The translations under genes and the position numbers were made by a program. Below, piece by piece: positions 21,669 to 31,111 of a DNA stretch of 31,111 nucleotides. How positions within the stretch are numbered: position 1 is the stretch's first letter; each line of letters opens with the position of its first letter. The stretch lies in assembly GCA_036897485.1 (NCBI GenBank), contig JAYMTF010000725.1, forward strand, positions 1 through 31,111, in the 5' to 3' direction. This stretch comes from Pelargonium nanum (Eukaryota > Streptophyta > Magnoliopsida > Geraniales > Geraniaceae). The notes beneath the pieces were generated by a model. That model had not been told where the DNA came from and made no database searches. It saw only the letters and a program-made list of their open reading frames with translations.

Positions 21669-23053
21669 TATGCCGAGACGAAAAACTAGAGTACAAAGCG
21701 GTTGAGATTAGGATGTTTTGCTGGTGCTAAATTGGAATATCACCTTAGTTATAAATTTAATTAGAATAGTTTAGAAATACCAAGAAAAAAAAACATAAGT
21801 AAATCAGGTTAAGTAGTCGACACCGAGTTTAACAGTGAGAATTCTTTTATACTAATAAAAGTTATATAGTTAATATAAAAATTCCAGTATAATACCAAAC
21901 TTATGTTTCATGATGGTAACATGGAGAAAAACTCTAAAGAGCATACGTGTTAAGATATCCTTTGATGTTTTGAAGGATTCCCTATCAATATAAGCTAGAT
22001 TCCTGTATACAAAATCAAAGATCTTTCAAGGTATTATTTAAGCTCTCAAATACCAAATACCTAAAGTTCTAACACAAACTGTTTTATACTGGGCTTTTTT
22101 AAGTCCTACACTAGCTCATTTATAACTAAAGTTAAAACATAAGTTTTTACCACTCTCTTTGTTCTATAAGCTCTATAATATAGGTTAAACAAAAGGGCGC
22201 TGTGCTTTACTAATGATTCCACGAACAAGCACCTAATGCTAATCTCGTAATTCACCAGAGGGACCGCCTTATTTAGAAGATTTTACTGCTCCTCAAGAGT
22301 CTACTCTTGTAGTTTCAGAAAAACTTAAGAAATACAATATTACATAAACTAAGTGGATTGTAGACCTTTTTCTTTTAGATATTATAGAGTATCCTCGAGA
22401 TTGTAAAGTTACAAGGTTAGAATTAAGAGTGTTTTTCTAGGCATACACCTAAATAAGAATCCTTTACATATAATTCCTAGGAAGAGTCCATAGAACTCCA
22501 CATAAATTACTACGTTAGCCTAAGTTTTACTTTTTAAAGTACTCATAAATTAGTCAATTTTAATCCAGCATAATTAGGAAATCCATACTTTTTCTAAAAT
22601 TTATAGTTAATTTCTCCTAAGGGATGCCTTTTAGGACGAAAAACATGGAAAACGTTTTTCAGTATGTATAAGGGGAATCTTATCTTAGCAGCTTTTCCAA
22701 GTATATGAATAGCTTAGAATTTGGGAAAGTTTCAGAGTGAAAGCAAACCATTCATGAGTTACTCCGCATTAAAAGAGGGTCCCTTGTAGCATTTCTTAAA
22801 GACTCGTAATTAATGTTGATAAATTTCGTTCTAGGTAATACGAAATAGAGAATAAAAGTTTTTGCCACTCACCACGGTATGATTTTTTAATCTTCAGAAA
22901 CCTTAGAAAACCCACGGTTACCTTGTATTTAGTAACAGTTGCCAAAAGGATTATATCGTTGTTTTAGATACTGTAAAAAGAAAAAGGGGGTATCCTAGTA
23001 AATAAATTTATATAGATCCATTATCTGGGAGTTAAGCTAACCCACTCTGGTTA

Positions 23054-23069
23054 ATTTAATGAATTAAAT
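23054..23069. repeat. AT palindrome ATTTAAT-GA-ATTAAAT
   Basis: Seven-base arms with a two-base spacer. A second pair of arms, AACCCA (23039-23044) and TGGGTT (23069-23074), brackets it and shares one base with it. It lies just 3' of the minus-strand tRNA-like locus, so it could be a processing or termination hairpin, but this is inference. Confidence 0.35.
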
Positions 23070-23078
23070 GGGTTTCAA

Positions 23079-23150
23079 CTTAGGTTATAACGTGATTCGA
23101 ACCCAAAGCATTAGCTTTGTACCATAACTTATGGAACTGTGCTCCTGGTA
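23079..23150 (-). tRNA. tRNA-like locus with two stacked hairpins
   Basis: The reverse strand contains CCATAA-G-TTATGG (+ 23122-23134), then CAAAGC-TAAT-GCTTTG (+ 23104-23119), then GGGTTCGAATC. The second hairpin sits where a class II variable arm would be, and the T loop TTCGAAT is canonical. The T stem 3' side (CACGT) does not pair well with TTGGG, and no acceptor pair was found. The CAT inside the first hairpin could be a Met or Ile anticodon, but the loop is only one base, so this is not assigned. A GGAACTGTGCTCC cluster of the palindrome family adjoins the 5' side. Confidence 0.3.
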
Positions 23151-24535
23151 AAAGTAAGGTCATAAAAAATTCCAGGTTGAGAAATTTTTTAATTAAGGGA
23201 AATCCGTAGTTGAGTTTTTAAGTATACTTTTTATAATATAATTAATAAATTTAAATTTTAGACCAATTGCGCATAAGTTCAATCGATAAATAAGGTACCC
23301 CCATCTCCTTTTTGTATTCTTTGCATAGGGCCCGATCTACTAAGGATTTTCTATTGCAGATATTACTCTGGTGTTTACACTCACTTCATAGACGACTCTA
23401 TTGAATGTTAATGAATTCAGTAGTTCCCTACAATTCTTGAGTGCATACGAAGTCAAGTTATACCAATTATACCAGCGCCTTTATGTAGTTTTCCTCGCTA
23501 AAAAGTGCAAGAAACTCCTGGGCAATCCTTTTTTTTAATATAAAATTGTTTAGCGGAAGAGTATCAGGATCTTCTGTATGGGAATATGGATCTTTTTTTC
23601 ATAATATTTTTTGTAGGAATATGACATTAATCTAATGTCTTCTCAGCTCAAGTTCTCTACGCAAATAACTAATTTAGTATTAGAAACATGAAGTTCATAG
23701 GCCACACTTCCTCGTTATAAAGTCTAGTTTAAAGTTATATTGCCTGCGCACTAAGGTAGTAAAATCGGAAATCTAATTCTTACTTAATCTAATAAATCAG
23801 GAAAAAACCTGCTACAGGGATTGTAAAAAGTCAGTGTATCGGTTTTCTAAAGGGGTCTCGACTGGAAAGAAGAAGTTATCTATATAAATGATTTCAGCAT
23901 CATTGCAGGTAATTAATCAGAAATAGTGCTTTTAGGTTTATTTTATATTATAGAACACCCTCCTTTAGAACAAGATATTCAGGAGAATATATATATATGA
24001 GTAATTGTTTAAGAACTTTAGCTTCAAACAAGACTTGCTAAATGCAAGAGAGTAGGCAAACGATAAGAACTCCTTTTTAGAGGGTTCCATTTACGACATC
24101 AAAAAAAAAAGCTCGTTATATTCAGATTGCTATTGATGGACTTTAATATATATATATCAGTTCTTCACAAATAAAGGGTTTCTATTGAGTTCATGCCGCA
24201 CACAACGTGTTAAAACCTAATCTGAACTTAGATAACGAGCCTTATATAACTCGAAGCTTCTATACCTACAAATATCTTTTTTATAAGATTGATATTTACA
24301 ATGGTAAAGTATAAAGAGTTTAGAATTTTACAAGGGATTCCATCAATCACATACCTGGAAAGAAAGGACTCATATATCCTTTATATATGCCCCATACTCA
24401 GTATAAGCATAAAAGAAAAGTGAGCCATCGGTATTAGTTATGCGGTCTCTTTTCAAAACCTATCTTTTAGGTACTCAGCATAGGCAGTTCACTAGAATAT
24501 ATGGAATAAAGCATGGTACTAGATTAAGATTGACT
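23151..24535. other. Non-coding stretch, no gene seen
   Basis: No recognised gene. It has an AT-rich tract at about 23215-23270, two (AT)6 runs at 23987-23998 and 24146-24157, and GGATTCC at 24335-24341. Confidence 0.5.
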
Positions 24536-24539
24536 CACT

Positions 24540-24608
24540 AAGCTGAGTAGTTCTGTCTGTGGTATAGTGCTCAGTTATAAACTTATTTTTGTAGGTTCGA
24601 ATCTGAAA
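24540..24608 (+). tRNA. Weak tRNA-like locus
   Basis: A D-arm-like TGTGGTATAGTGC is followed by CAGTTATAAACTTA and then GTAGG-TTCGAAT-CTGAA. The T loop is canonical, but the T stem pairs at only three of five positions, including a wobble, and no acceptor was found. A possible short anticodon stem AGTT/ACTT is poor. It resembles the Lys-type locus at 17.0 kb in having a correct 5' T-stem strand and a spoiled 3' strand. An AT-rich tract begins about 20 bases downstream. Confidence 0.3.
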
Positions 24609-27600
24609 ACGTATAAAGGTTAATAACAAATAAAAAAAATTAAAGGATAAATTTCTATCTTATATTTTTTAAAGATCCTCTGGATCCCTTGCTTTTCAAG
24701 CTAGACCTATGAAGTGCATAAATGTTTTCTGGAATCAGGAATCTTTTTCTGAGCTTAAGTCGAGATTCCCGTCTAATTTGAGAAGTTAATTAAGCTATAT
24801 TGGATTTTTTGGTATGGCATTGAAGCTTTAAAACTCCAGTTTTACCCGAATTTAACTTTTAACCTCATGAGATAGTTTACAAATCCAGGGTCTACCACAA
24901 TTATGAAATTACTTACTTACTTAAAGTCGAGCAATAACTAAGTCCTTAGAAAGCCTTGCCTTGTAGTTCTTCCTTTAGCTTTTTACTTTGTATTTCCACA
25001 AGCGGTATCTTTGTTCTACGGGTAAAGATATATCCAAAAATTTAGTAGTATCCAATTAATATGGGGAGGGCCCAGCTTTAGTTCACAATTTCTTTTATGA
25101 GCCCTCTCTCTTAATTAAAATTATTTTCATTTAAAGTATATTTTTCAGTTTATAGAAACAATTGTATTGGAACGAAGGAAGGAAGATTTGGCTTAACTAA
25201 CATGATATAAAGCGTACCGATACCACATACATAATTCGAGGTAAAGAAAATAAAGAGTAACTTTAGGTTTGATAAACTGATGATAAGGAATTTTAAGGGT
25301 CCTATTCCTTCATTTTCAAAACCAATACACAGTTTGAAGCGTTATGGTATATTATTACCTGGAGAAAAAGACCCCATCAAATGTCATTAAAGAAACTCTG
25401 GGATTTATAGCACTTAGTTATTTTTCTTATCTTAAAAAAATAAGGTTTGGTTTATTACTTTATCAAAGTATATAGGAGTTTATACTATTCACTTATATAA
25501 GAAGAAGTTCTTACTACGTACTGTGTGGAATATTATGTTACTCTATCTTTTGCCTAAATATATATTAAATACTTTTTAATTCTGTAGCTTGGAACTACTG
25601 AGTCTGTATAGAAAGTAATTAAGCTAAGTAGAATCTTCACCAGACTGCACTAATCCTTAAATCCCTTTAAGTTTAAGCTGAGGTTTGTAATTTATGCTTT
25701 TGAGGTAGAACATTTTCAGGACACTTATAAAGGACCTCTCTTTAATTTGTGATAAACTTAACTTCTTATAAGAAAAGCATAAGTCTTGAAGCTGCAATAA
25801 AGGAGCTGCCTATGGAACCACGAGGAATAGTTTCTTCAATTTAATTAAAAGTATAGGCTATGGTTAAGCTTCATTCTAGCCAGCGCCACTAAGATATATA
25901 AGATATATAGGGTCTGTTTTATTTTTGCTATGATACAAAACGATCTCAAGTTAAGTGTAAATTTGTTATAGCTTAGTTGTTAAAAATTATTATTTTAAGA
26001 ATATAAAGTCAAAGGATATCCTTAAGATACGAGTATCCAGACTAAATGGAATGGTTAGTTTAAACCTTATCAAAAATACCAATTAGATTCTCATGCTGTA
26101 GTATTTGGTATTAATGTCCTTTTTTCCACGGATAGGCAAACAACTATAGAAGGAACGTAAAAATTTTAATATGCAATAGAATATCGAGAATATCGATTCA
26201 TTTTTATTATGAAGAAAAGAGCCCTTTCAGAGGATTTAAGTATTGGAGCTGGGATTGTTACCTATTTAGTTTAGATAGATATTAGTTTAGTTATTAAAGG
26301 GACTTTGAGATGATAAAAGAAGCAACCCTAGTGTAAGCCAACGTGAATGCGAGATCCTTGTAGGAGAATACTCTAATATTGTATCCAAATGCGGTTCTTT
26401 AATCCTTTTTGTATTCTTAAATTCCACAAAAATTTCTAAATATACCTAAGAAGTACTCTATGATCAAAAAGCAGGACTGTGTTTAGGTGTTCCCTACTTA
26501 TTGGAATTTTGGATAATATCAGGCAAGGCTATGATTAGTTTTGTAAACCCCTACTAAATCCTATAAATTTAAACATATATTTTCTATAACTAATGGGGAA
26601 AAGAGACTCGTAAAAAGCACTACTTAATTTTTTATAACTAGCACACAATATCTATTATAATCTTATAGATAGGAAACTCTTACTTTATTCAGCCCAAGAC
26701 TTAACAAAATCCCTACCGAAGGAAGTTTGTTTCAGTAGTTAGGAGTTCTGTGAGGGCTATAACTTGGATATAATACAATATGACATAATTAACGGGTGTT
26801 AATATATACTTACTGCATAAGGTAATAATAGAAAGACTGATTATGAAATAAATATTGATAATCAAATCCCTGTAAAATCTACATTACAAAAAACGTACAA
26901 GTAAAGTCTGCTTTATTTAACACCAGTATTTAGCTTTCTTTTTATTAACTAGTAGTCAGTCTTTTTCCATGCTTTTTATCTTTAAACTGTTTTATCTCAT
27001 ACAAGTTTTTTTTACTTCTCTTTGTGCCACGAATTTCCTACTTTCAAGAGTGCTTCTGCTACTAGATTTACTTTATACTCAGTATTTCTTATACTTACTT
27101 ATAGGAGGCCCTTGCCTTTAACCATAGAAATCCTTTTTTTTACGTCAGTCTTAGAACAGCTATATACTGATATTAAAGGGGAATGCCTGGCAGTTGTGTC
27201 TTACAAAAAAGTAAACTCTAAGGAATAAACTTTTACTAGCTAGAATTTGTTTATAAGATCGAACCCTAACTCTTACAAAAGAGGCTTATAGTTATACAGC
27301 TACTAAAGTCAAAGCCAACGCTTTAATATTCTATTATATTAATAAAAAACTCCACGAAGCTATCTGGGCAAAACCGTTTTCTTACAGAGTTTTATTTTAT
27401 AGGGAAATTTTTCTATTGATACTCTTAAGGGTTCCCTTTTTTGAGAATTGACTTCTTATTCTAATTATTAATTAGTATTAAATACTCTGGTAAACTTTGA
27501 AGCAAATAGATCTTTTTTTTGTAAAATCTTTACTAAGATAACGGGTATCTCAGGCTATTCGGCTTTTTGTTGGTTAGTTGTATTCGTATTCGTGTTAATT

Positions 27601-28760
27601 TCATGGTTTATATTGTTATAAAAAGGGTCTTAGGTAATATCAGGGTTTATTAGTTATTAGTTATTAGGATGTTATACCTTACCCCCTTTATTCAAGAATA
27701 AAGTAGCTAACAAGGACCTTCTAACCTCTTATCAGGAATCCTGAAGATTTATTAACTTTTGTAAGCTATATTTTATTATCTATAAGACCCAGGTATTTAT
27801 TTTCTTTATTTCAAAAAACTTAGAAATACTAAAAGCAAATGAAGTGCTTACGAGCAAGCTTGCCCAGTAGAATGTAGAATAAGGTATTTTATTTGCTAAC
27901 TAAGTCTTGTTAGTTAGCCGAGTCCTTTAAACTCTATTTTAAAAAGAAATCAAATCAATTGGTTTACTTCTGAGTTTACCCCTCTTATGAAAAAGACCTC
28001 AAAGCAAAACTTGAGTAAAGTCTCCTTTATATACCCTTGTTACAAAAATAGGTTTTAGTACTTTAGCTACACTTATTAATAAAGCAACTTGCTTAAATAA
28101 ACCTGACTAAGGCTAACTTGCGAGTAGAATTTCTTAGCTAAAAACCCCTACTATCTATTAGATTAACGAGAATTCCTAATAAGTAAACTTCCTGTTAAGC
28201 ATTAACGAAATGGGTTACACTTTCTCTATTTGTATGAATTTCCTGAAAAAAGGAATAGATATTTAGTTTCTTTTGAGTAAATACAGGACAATTAACTATA
28301 TTTTAACTAAGAAGAACAGATACCTATATATAAGTAAAAGAATCCTACAAATCCTATACTAATAGAGTACTTTATACTGCCTCATTTTGACTATTAGGTA
28401 ATTCTTAAACTTCTTACAAGGGAACTCCTTTTTAAAGAAAACTCCCCTCAAGCTATCTATGAAAGACACTGACTAAGATTCAATCTCAAGAACTCCAAAG
28501 TAACTAGCTAAAGCCAGCCTTATACGAAAGCTGTTTACTGAAACCAATTAAGCTTGTCTTAATAATGAAAGATAGTTTCTGCTAAATATTCCAAACTCCT
28601 TCTTAAGCTTTTAGAAAGAGAATCCAGTTTTCTTAGTCTTTTACCGAGAAGTACTCATTAAATTAGAAAAATTGATACCTACTTTGTATAAAATAAGGGG
28701 ACTCCCCTCGATAAAAGCCCAAAAAGCAAAGGTAAATTAAGAGCTTTATAATAATAAATT
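24609..28760. other. Non-coding stretch of about 4.1 kb, no gene seen
   Basis: No recognised gene. It begins with an AT-rich tract (about 24627-24672). A repeated AAGATATAT lies near 25889-25905. The exact palindromes are at 27735-27741 and 28697-28707. From about 26.9 to 28.8 kb the plus strand is poor in G and rich in CTTA/CTAA words, like 4.2-6.4 kb. A 68-codon open frame at 27,022-27,228 (+) matches nothing that I know. A TAGGGTTCGATC segment on the minus strand near 27,255 lacks any tRNA context. Confidence 0.5.
28697..28707. repeat. Palindrome GGGG-ACT-CCCC
   Basis: One of the cleanest members of the dispersed family, with four-base GC arms and a three-base spacer, about 65 bases from the minus-strand Asn-like tRNA relic. 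Confidence 0.5.
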
Positions 28761-28762
28761 AC

Positions 28763-28830
28763 AAGGAAAGGGAGTTTCAAACTCCTGCCATTAACAGTTT
28801 TTTACATTATACTGAACTTTAGCACCCTAT
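28763..28830 (-). tRNA. tRNA-Asn-like relic
   Basis: On the reverse strand the loop CTGTTAA is the canonical tRNA-Asn anticodon loop (GUU at positions 34-36). It is followed by TGGC and a T arm AGGAG-TTTGAAA-CTCCC, of which four pairs are perfect. A D-arm-like GTTCAGTATAATG precedes it. The anticodon stem is lost: the 5' side is a run of A and does not pair with TGGCA. No acceptor stem is found. Probably a pseudogene. Confidence 0.35.
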
Positions 28831-29553
28831 ATAAGTACTCCCTCCCGGTATCAAGTTTACGTTCTCAGGTACATATTTTACAAAAATATTGAAAAGGAAT
28901 TCTTGTTAATACAAGTAATTTTAGTATTTAGTTTCGTATTCCTTAGCCTCTGTCATATCCATTTCCTTTCTTTTATCCCTCTTTGTAATTGTAATTAAAG
29001 TATATATCTCAATTACCGAGACACCTTTACACAAATTCAGCCCAAGTTCTAACTAAAGGAAGACCCGCATGCCTTGGAGAAGCGGCTCTACAAAGGGCAC
29101 CAAAAGGGGGATATCCACATCGCGCATCCGGATATTAACCAAATGATCATAAGTTCTTAAATCTAAAAAAAGATTACTCGTTTTTTTGATAAATAGAGCC
29201 CTCGACAAAACAAAGTAAGGGTTAGCAGTAAATTATAACAATGTGTCATGAACAGCAAGCTGCAAAAGAGGCTTAAGAGATATATTACCATTACAGGAAG
29301 TAAAGAAATATAGAATCCAGGGCTCTATTACCCATCCGCTTTTAGTTTCGTAAATCTAGTATTCCCAGGTTAATGTCAGAGTAAAAGTTTTGAACTAAGT
29401 AGAGTTTTAGGTTGTATCCGTAGTAATAAATATATAGTAGTAAAGTATCGGCTTTAATTTGAGTTATGAGAGATATAAAAATAAAGAGAAGGTCCTCTTT
29501 CATGTGCTTCACTTTTACGAGTCAGAAAAAAGTCTAGAAATCTAAGAAAGAAA
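28831..29553. other. Non-coding stretch, no gene seen
   Basis: No gene recognised. An interrupted inverted repeat GATATCC...GGATATT lies near 29110-29137 around a CATCGCGCATCC core. Confidence 0.45.
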
Positions 29554-29889
29554 TTATAGAGAGCTGTTAGGGGCTGCTAAAAATCTTGAGAATCGAAGCG
29601 CAGTTATAAATAAAGGAATCTTCTTTCCTGCAAATATGGACAATATTAATCTTAAAACAAGGAGTCTTCCTGGACTTATAATTCTAATTCTTGTTTCCTT
29701 TACTAGTAGCAGAGTAGCTATCCTTAAAAATAAATATGTCTTCCTCTGGTTATGTCTTAATTCCTGATGGACTTTCAAAAGCACTGATTTCCTGACCTTA
29801 AAACCAGATAATAAAAAAACTATATCAACCTGAGGAGTTCCAGACCCTTTACTTATTGAGACGCTCAACAAACCTTTTTTATGAAACAT
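29554..29889 (-). CDS. 111-codon open frame, unrecognised
   Basis: The longest ATG-started open frame in the window, closed by TAA at 29554-29556. An in-frame TAA lies a few codons upstream, so ATG at 29889 is the only reasonable start. The peptide begins MFHKKGLLSVSISKGSG. It is rich in K and R in its first two thirds and has hydrophobic runs such as LLVLRLILSIFAG and IPLFITAL. No motif or family recognised. One open frame of this size is expected by chance in this much AT-rich DNA. It lacks internal TAG, TAA and TGA and could be a small organellar protein, but the evidence is weak. Confidence 0.15.
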   Translation of the reverse strand: MFHKKGLLSVSISKGSGTPQVDIVFLLSGFKVRKSVLLKVHQELRHNQRKTYLFLRIATLLLVKETRIRIISPGRLLVLRLILSIFAGKKIPLFITALRFSRFLAAPNSSL

Positions 29890-30304
29890 AGAAAAGAAAG
29901 TTTATAACACAGTTCTTTAAAATCTCTTAGACATTTAGCCCTCGGTAACCGGTAGATTAGATTTTGACTTGTGGAAACGGGTATCAAAATAGTAGGATAA
30001 CGAATATACAACCCTGCTTCCACGTTTATGACCTTTCTTAGGGAGACATTACTTTACTTTCCTGAGAGACTAAAGTAAAAGTACTGATAACCAGGATCTA
30101 TTGAATAACTTATTAGGTGTTTTTCAAGTTACGATTTTTTTATATTGTAGGTTCGTAGATACTATAAACATATAGGAAAAAGAGGCCCCTAACAGTACCC
30201 TAAAACGAGTTATAAGCATTGGTATAAACGGCCTTTAGAATCGGTTTTTAGTTGTTATATAAATTATACTTTAGTTTACGCAAGATTTAGCCTTAATTAG
30301 CGGA
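29890..30304. other. Non-coding stretch, no gene seen
   Basis: No gene recognised. An isolated TTGTAGGTTCGTAG near 30147-30160 recalls a tRNA T-stem strand, but it lacks the rest of the molecule. Confidence 0.4.
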
Positions 30305-30370
30305 GTACTCGGCACTTGAACCCTTCTTTTGGCATACTAATTTAAAACGGGTGCCCTGCTACATAGACAT
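30305..30370 (-). pseudogene. Weak tRNA-like hairpin with GGGTTCAAGT
   Basis: The reverse strand reads GGGCACCCG near its 5' end and GGGTTCAAGTGCC near its 3' end. GGCAC pairs with GTGCC, so the unit can close, and TTCAAGT is a canonical T loop. The T stem itself does not form, and no anticodon arm is convincing. It may be a strongly decayed tRNA. Confidence 0.2.
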
Positions 30371-31111
30371 TTCTTTGGAATACATTACTGGGTATAACAT
30401 TCTTTTTTAATATAATATAACAGCGCGTTCAACTAGTGCCAGATATCTATTAATAACGGGTAAGCAAGTTCTCATTTTAGTTTAAATTCCTTATATATGG
30501 GTAAAATCAAGTGACACTAAGCTATAACCTGCTCTATAAGGACTCTTCTTGTTTGACTTAATTAGTTATTCCCACAAAATATCTCCCAAAGAAGGGACTC
30601 CACTATTAAAATAGGAACGTTGCATCTAACAAGCGTAAACAGGATAAGTTGGACTTTTATGATATATATATCCCCAATCAGTAAAAGACTTTACTAGTAG
30701 ACAATGACTCTTCTAAGTAAAATTTCTTAATTTACTGAATTACAAAACCCTTCTTTAGATACGATTTTTATTTGGGGGCTTCCTCTGGTTTAGTTATTTC
30801 ACTACCTTGTCATGGATTGACCTCGAGAAAAAGGAGTTTATATAAATACGCTCAGAGGGGATACCTCACTATCTTTAAAACTGTACTAGAATTCTTGTCT
30901 AGCTTGCCTAGCAATCTAAACTAGGGTTCTTTCCTTATAAAACTCAAATCAAATATTAGCCTTGAAAACGAAAAAAAGTTCTAAGTGGTACAAAATATGT
31001 CCTATTTCCTAGTGTTTATCCTTAGGGCGAGGCTAAGTCGGGGGGCCTTTTGCTAATAAAACTGAGAATACCTCAATAATATGAGTCTAGTATAAATCCA
31101 GTATGTATATC
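30371..31111. other. Non-coding stretch, no gene seen
   Basis: No gene recognised. It contains GGACTCC at 30595-30601 and further loose copies of the palindrome family, as in the rest of the window. Confidence 0.5.

Larger units (their letters stand above)
19271..23078. other. Non-coding stretch of about 3.8 kb, no gene seen
   Basis: No recognised gene. It contains the 14-base palindrome at 20240-20253, GGATTCC at 21975-21981 and a weak T-arm on the minus strand near 21651-21667. A tRNA-like GGGTTCAGG near 19924-19934 is very weak. Open frames at 20,088-20,282 (-) and 20,710-20,898 (+), 64 and 62 codons, match nothing that I know. Confidence 0.5.
1..31111. repeat. Dispersed short GC-rich palindromes (GGGA-N-TCCC family)
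   Basis: Across the whole window a short imperfect palindrome recurs, with a purine arm RGGR, a spacer of 0-3 bases and a pyrimidine arm YCCY. Exact GGANTCC copies that I located start at 1529, 1944, 2025, 2458, 4049, 10710, 14501, 19139, 21975, 24335, 27735, 28699 and 30595. Base composition alone predicts about 3. Looser forms such as GGGACTC, GAGTCCC, GGAACTCC, AGGATCC and GGTACC are far more common, often one per 30-100 bases. They sit in AT-rich DNA and have no fixed longer flank. Small GC clusters and palindromic elements of this general sort are known from fungal and green algal organelle genomes. Membership in any named family is not claimed, and the counts are by hand. Confidence 0.6.

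Noticed and set aside
26052-26160. Open run encoding LDSHAVVFGINVLFSTDRQ
   Set aside because: About 33 codons between stops is common by chance, and no family is recognised.
27245-27275. TAGGGTTCGATC on the minus strand as a possible T arm
   Set aside because: The 3' strand of the stem does not pair and there is no acceptor or anticodon arm.
1-31111. CRISPR array or long tandem repeat
   Set aside because: No direct repeat of 20 bases or more at regular spacing was seen. The recurrent units are short, variable palindromes.
1-31111. Frameshift-site reading of the palindromes, by analogy with Perkinsus mitochondrial AGGY and CCCCU sites
   Set aside because: The tRNA-like loci do not fit a lineage that lacks mitochondrial tRNA genes, and no recognisable protein appears in the frames that I tried.

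Overview
This window is about 31 kb of AT-rich DNA (GC roughly one third by eye) with no protein gene I can recognise. The longest ATG-started open frame is 111 codons. That is about what random DNA of this composition gives once in 60 kb of double strand. What can be supported is a scatter of tRNA-like loci, most of them visibly damaged, set in non-coding DNA full of short GC-rich palindromes. The tRNA-like sequences have bacterial/organellar character. A Lys(UUU)-type body occurs at 3,735-3,833 (-), 7,185-7,257 (-) and 17,013-17,086 (+), with a fourth 3' end at 18,280-18,300 (-). A Gln-type body resembling plant or algal mitochondrial trnQ lies at 8,505-8,576 (-). My best reading is an inflated eukaryotic organelle genome, more likely mitochondrial than plastid, or an organelle-derived segment. 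Nothing here fixes the organism.

Layout. 1-2.9 kb: no gene. 2.9-3.85 kb: two tRNA-like loci on opposite strands. 3.85-7.2 kb: no gene, a stretch rich in CTTA/CTAA words. 7.2-9.2 kb: two tRNA-like loci (-) and a run of plus-strand open stretches, one of which stays open for 193 codons if TAG is not a stop. 9.2-17 kb: no gene. 17-19.3 kb: three tRNA-like loci plus an isolated Lys-type 3' end. 19.3-23.1 kb: no gene, one weak T-arm. 23.1-24.6 kb: two tRNA-like loci. 24.6-28.7 kb: no gene. 28.7-30.4 kb: an Asn-like tRNA relic, a 111-codon open frame and a weak tRNA-like hairpin. The rest shows nothing.

The pervasive signal is a short imperfect palindrome of form GGGA-(0 to 3 bases)-TCCC and relatives (GGANTCC, GGACTC, GAGTCC, GGTACC, AGGATCC). 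It recurs every few tens of bases to about 100 bases across the whole window. Reading by eye I found 13 exact GGANTCC sites where about 3 are expected from base composition. Palindromes of this general kind also lie inside or beside some tRNA-like loci, so they may be small insertion elements, and the tRNA relics may record their spread. The alternative is plain decay of dispensable tRNA copies in a drifting, repeat-laden genome. Functional tRNAs repaired by RNA editing are possible but unproven. No rRNA, intron core, CRISPR array, transposase or virus-like gene was seen.
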